A stretch of 64,000 bases of DNA, taken from Dendrobium chrysotoxum (Eukaryota; Streptophyta; Magnoliopsida; Asparagales; Orchidaceae). The stretch's first letter is position 1. Each line of letters begins with the position of its first letter. The notes beneath the pieces were generated by a model. The model was not told the origin of the DNA. It did no database searches and was given only the letters and a program-made list of their open reading frames with translations. Below are positions 61,130 through 64,000 of this stretch, piece by piece. Where the stretch lies: the NCBI GenBank assembly GCA_019925795.1, contig CM034306.1:51392758-51456757 (forward strand), given 5' to 3'. The translations under genes were made by a program, and so were the position numbers.

Positions 61130-62639
61130 TAGTGATTTATATAATAGATTAGATACTAAGGAGGGAGAAAGATATTTGTATAAGTTAGCTAAACAAAGAG
61201 ATAGGAGTAGTAAGGATTTTGTTCAAGTGATGTGTATTAAGGATGAAGATCAAAAAGTACTTTTCTTAGAAGATGATATTCAACAAAGGTGGATGAGATA
61301 TTTTGCTAAACTTTTTAATGAAGAATATGAAAATACAATTGACTATAGTGACCTTAGCACCCTAAATGAAAATAAAGATTTCTATTTTTATTGGCGTATT
61401 AGTAAAACCGAAGTTAGAGAGGCTTTACAGAAAATGAAGAGTGGAAAAGCTGTTGGACATGATTATATTCCAATAGAGGTGTGGAAATGCTTAGGAGATG
61501 AAGGAATTTCTTGGCTTACTAAACTTTTTAATACTGTTTTGAAGACTAAAAAGTTGCTAGATGAGTGGAGAATAAGTGTGTTAATCCCTATTTTTAAGAA
61601 TAATGGTGATGCACAAGATTGTGCAAATTATAGAGGAATTAAGTTAATGTGTCATACTTTAAAATTATGGGAGCGAGTTATGGAGCATAGGTTGCAGCGT
61701 GATACTAATGTTTCTCAATATCAATTTGGATTCATGCCGGGTAGGTATACTATGGAAGCCATACATTTATTAAGAGGTTTGATCGAGAAATATAGAGAGA
61801 ATAAGGAAGATTTACATATGATATTTATTGATTTGGAAAAAGTATATGATAAAGTTCCAAGAGAAGTGCTATGGAGAGTTCTTGAAAAGAAAGTAGTTAA
61901 TAAGGCTTATATTCAAATCATTAAAGATATGTATGCGATAGCTATTACTTGTGTTCAAACACAAGGTGGTTTGACCAAGTATTTCCCTATTTCGGTTGGA
62001 TTACATCAAGGATTAGCCTTAAGCCCATATCTTTTTGCTTTAGTCATGGATGTTCTCAATAGACATTTGGAAGAGGATGTACCTTGGTGTATGCTTTTTG
62101 CTGATGATATTCTTCTTGTTGATAAGACTAGAGAGGGAGTTGAAGGTAAACTTGAATTGTGGAGGTCAACCTTAAAGTCGATCTAAAACGGAATATATGG
62201 AGTATAATTTTAGTAATAATAGACCTAGTAAGGAGATTGTGACTTTGGCGATCAAGTCATTAATAAGAGTACATATTTTAGATATCTTGGATCTATTGTT
62301 CAGAGTTATGATGAAATAGATGGGGATATTATTAGCAAAATTCAAGTTGGGGGTTGAAGTGGAGGAATGCATCAGGCTTGTTGTGTGATAGAAAAGTACC
62401 CCTCAAACTTTAGGGAAAATTCTATAAGATGGTAGTGAGACCTGCAATGCTTTATGGTGACGAATGTTGGCCATTAAAATAAAAGCATAATACTAAGTTA
62501 AGTGTTGCAGAGATGAGGATGCTCAGGTGGATGAGTGGCTTTATCCTTAGAGATAGGATACGAAATGAGCATATACGTGAAAAGGTTGGAGTAGCTCTAG
62601 TGGAAGATAAGATTATAGAGAATCTCCTTAGATGGTTTT
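61130..62639 (+). pseudogene. RTE LINE reverse transcriptase
   Basis: Open for 336 residues from 61176 to 62186: KMKSGKAVGHDYIPIEVWK, ANYRGIKLM, QFGFMPGRYTMEAIHLLRGL, FIDLEKVYDKVPRE (first Asp), GLHQGLALSPYLFALVMD, then FADDILLVD with the paired catalytic Asp. After a frameshift the end is readable: KWRNASGLLCDRKVPLK, VVRPAMLYGDECWPLK, EMRMLRWMSGFILRDRIRNE. The catalytic core is well preserved, which suggests a fairly young insertion. Confidence 0.92.
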
Positions 62640-62890
62640 TGTTGCAAATCTGGTTTTGATGATGACAAACATGTTTCCAGTGTGTTTTGCTTGGCTAATC
62701 TGTTTCAGGCACAAAAGACCGCGAGCCACTCAAGCCAACTCAAGATCGGGTCCAAGTGTGTCAAATGTATGATTTTTCTTTTTATTTAGTCAATTGTAAT
62801 GTAACTGATTCCCTAGCTAAGTAACCTTGCACACACACACTCAGGGAGAGAGATTGAGTGAATTAGAGTTTCTGTTAAAATTTTGTTCAG

Positions 62891-63457
62891 ATCGTCCTGG
62901 ACGATCTCCACATCGTCCTGGACGATCCAGTTAAAATAGAAACCCTAATTAGGGCTACTAAGTTAAGAGGGTCTGATTGAGCAGATTGTCCTGGACGATC
63001 TCCGGATCGTACAGGACGATATGCCCAAATCAGAAATTCTCAGCCGCCAGATCAAGTTAGGCAAGTTCTTATTTTTATATACTTGGTCTGATCGTCCCGT
63101 ACGATACATGTATCATCCCGGACGATTCAGTATAATCATGCCTAATTTAATCTGGTAATTAAGGAAAGCAATTTATTTTTGGTTGATACGATCATATCAT
63201 CCTGGACGATCGCAGGATCGTCCCGGACGATCATGATCGTTTAGTGCATTTCAGCTGTACGACCCGAACTGTGTTCAGGATGATTTGGGGCCTTTTTGAA
63301 CTAATCGTACCGGACGATGACCCTATCATCCGGGATGATCAAGTCATTTTTTGGTCGTCCAGCACAGATTTCTCTGGACGACCCAAACTGTCTTCTGGAC
63401 GATTTCCCTCAATTTGCACTAATCGTCCCGGACGATCGCAGGATCGTACGGGATGAT
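62891..63457. repeat. Array of six paired 15-bp palindromes
   Basis: Consensus ATCGTCC[T/C]GGACGAT. Pairs start at 62891/62912, 62985/63006, 63091/63112, 63196/63217, 63304/63325 and 63422/63443: the two members always start exactly 21 bp apart, and pairs recur about every 94-118 bp. Half-sites and single sites continue at 63353-63395 and 63476-63545. Confidence 0.92.
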
Positions 63458-63815
63458 ATGAACAACTTTTTCTACTGATCGTCCAGAAGAGCCTAATCAT
63501 CCAGGCTGAAACAGCTGAATTTGAACTGATCGTACAGGACGATCTTGGCCGATCAGTTGAGATTTAGGGCAAATTTTAAGCCCTCCTTTAAAAGAACTTT
63601 TTCACATTTTTGGAAATATCTTTTGCTGCCTTCCTTCCCTGAGAAACCCTAGAGAGAGAGAGAGAGTTGGGAGAGATAGAGAAGATCTTGTGAGGGGGAG
63701 TTAGTGAGGGATTCACTAAGGTTGCTCCGAGCACGGATCAGAGTCGTCTTCTCCGCTCGTCATCTTTCATCTAGTCGGTGTTCGTCGTGGGAGGATCGTT
63801 CGCAAGAAGATCCGG

Positions 63816-63950
63816 GGTTCTCTGCCCGCTTCAGGTGGAAGAAAAAGGAGTTCGTAGGTTCTCTGCCTGCTTCAGGAGGAAGCGAAAGGAGTTCGAAGGT
63901 TCTCTGCCTGCTTCAGGAGGAAGCGAAAGGAGGTCGGGTTCTCTGCCTCA
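63816..63950 (+). repeat. 41-bp tandem repeat in Copia LTR
   Basis: GGTTCTCTGCC starts at 63816, 63857, 63898 and 63937, each followed by a CTTCAGGAGGAAG-type segment. The nested Copia LTR has a single such block, so this is a local expansion. Confidence 0.85.
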
Positions 63951-64000
63951 CCGTGTGGTGAAAAGGAGGTTTTTGTACAGGCTTCTCCGTCTTGCTGTGG

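Larger units (their letters stand above)
59739..62639 (+). mobile_element. RTE-type LINE, interrupted at its 3' end
   Basis: Starts with a typical RTE 5' region (GCTAGGTCCCAAGTCC), followed by an endonuclease and a reverse transcriptase in one plus-strand series. The 3' end is cut by a Copia LTR at 62640, inside the C-terminal part of the ORF (ENLLRW). Stops (for example the TGA replacing Trp at about 60031) and a frameshift at about 62180 make it inactive. Confidence 0.9.
62640..64000 (+). repeat. Copia LTR running off the window
   Basis: Starts TGTTGCAAATCTGG with TTTTGATGATGACAAAC, the same layout as the other two Copia LTRs here, and shares with the nested Copia LTR the end block GGCTTCTCCG-CTT-CTGTGG. 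It therefore belongs to the same Copia group, in plus orientation. It is inserted in the LINE. Its far end, and whether an internal region follows, are outside the window. Confidence 0.82.

Noticed and set aside
62891..63545. Regularly spaced repeats that could suggest a CRISPR array
   Set aside because: The repeats are 15-bp palindromes in pairs, with short internal gaps and spacers of unequal length, inside a plant Copia LTR. There are no cas genes.
63704..63961. Plus-strand frame of 85 codons at the right edge
   Set aside because: It spans the 41-bp tandem repeat in the Copia LTR, and equivalent LTR sequence at 15284-16897 does not keep the frame.

Overview
This window is nuclear DNA from a flowering plant. 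It is AT-rich and gene-poor, carries intron-containing GH19 (class IV-derived) chitinase genes with TATA boxes, and most of the rest is nested Ty1/copia, Ty3/gypsy, RTE-LINE and MITE sequence. I cannot name the species. No rRNA, tRNA, CRISPR array or bacterial-type operon was seen.

Layout. 1-8.5 kb: a tandem cluster of three chitinase genes on the minus strand; copy 1 is a pseudogene, copies 2 and 3 are intact. 8.5-28.7 kb: copy A of a duplicated unit. It holds the remnant of an old Tat-like gypsy element, split by a gag-only gypsy element (11290-23708, target duplication GCTAC), which is itself split by a Copia element in reverse orientation (15284-22082, target duplication AAGAG). A solo Copia LTR (26243-28168, target duplication ACCTA) lies beyond. 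28.7-30 kb: intact chitinase copy 4, minus strand. 31.6-39.7 kb: a giant LTR-like unit of about 8 kb, minus orientation. 39.7-40.9 kb: a gypsy integrase/chromodomain fragment and an orphan piece of chitinase 5' flank. 40.9-49.7 kb: a gypsy LTR (minus) split by a second giant unit in plus orientation (41256-48407, 7152 bp, target duplication CCCAA). 50.2-51.5 kb: an RTE fragment and a hAT-like element. 51.8-59.7 kb: copy B of the duplicated unit, lacking the three insertions seen in copy A and so preserving their empty sites, ending in exon 2 of chitinase pseudogene copy 5. 59.7-62.6 kb: an RTE LINE inserted in the copy 5 intron. 62.6-64 kb: a Copia LTR inserted in that LINE and running off the window.

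The only plausible functional host genes are chitinase copies 2, 3 and 4. They encode secreted proteins of 229-230 residues that have lost the hevein domain but keep its first residues (QNCGCA), and all carry Gln where GH19 enzymes normally have the second catalytic Glu. The most striking non-genic signal is in the Copia LTRs: paired palindromes at a fixed spacing, exactly 21 bp in all six pairs of the LTR at the right edge. The homologous LTRs of the nested Copia element have the same layout with a diverged palindrome sequence.
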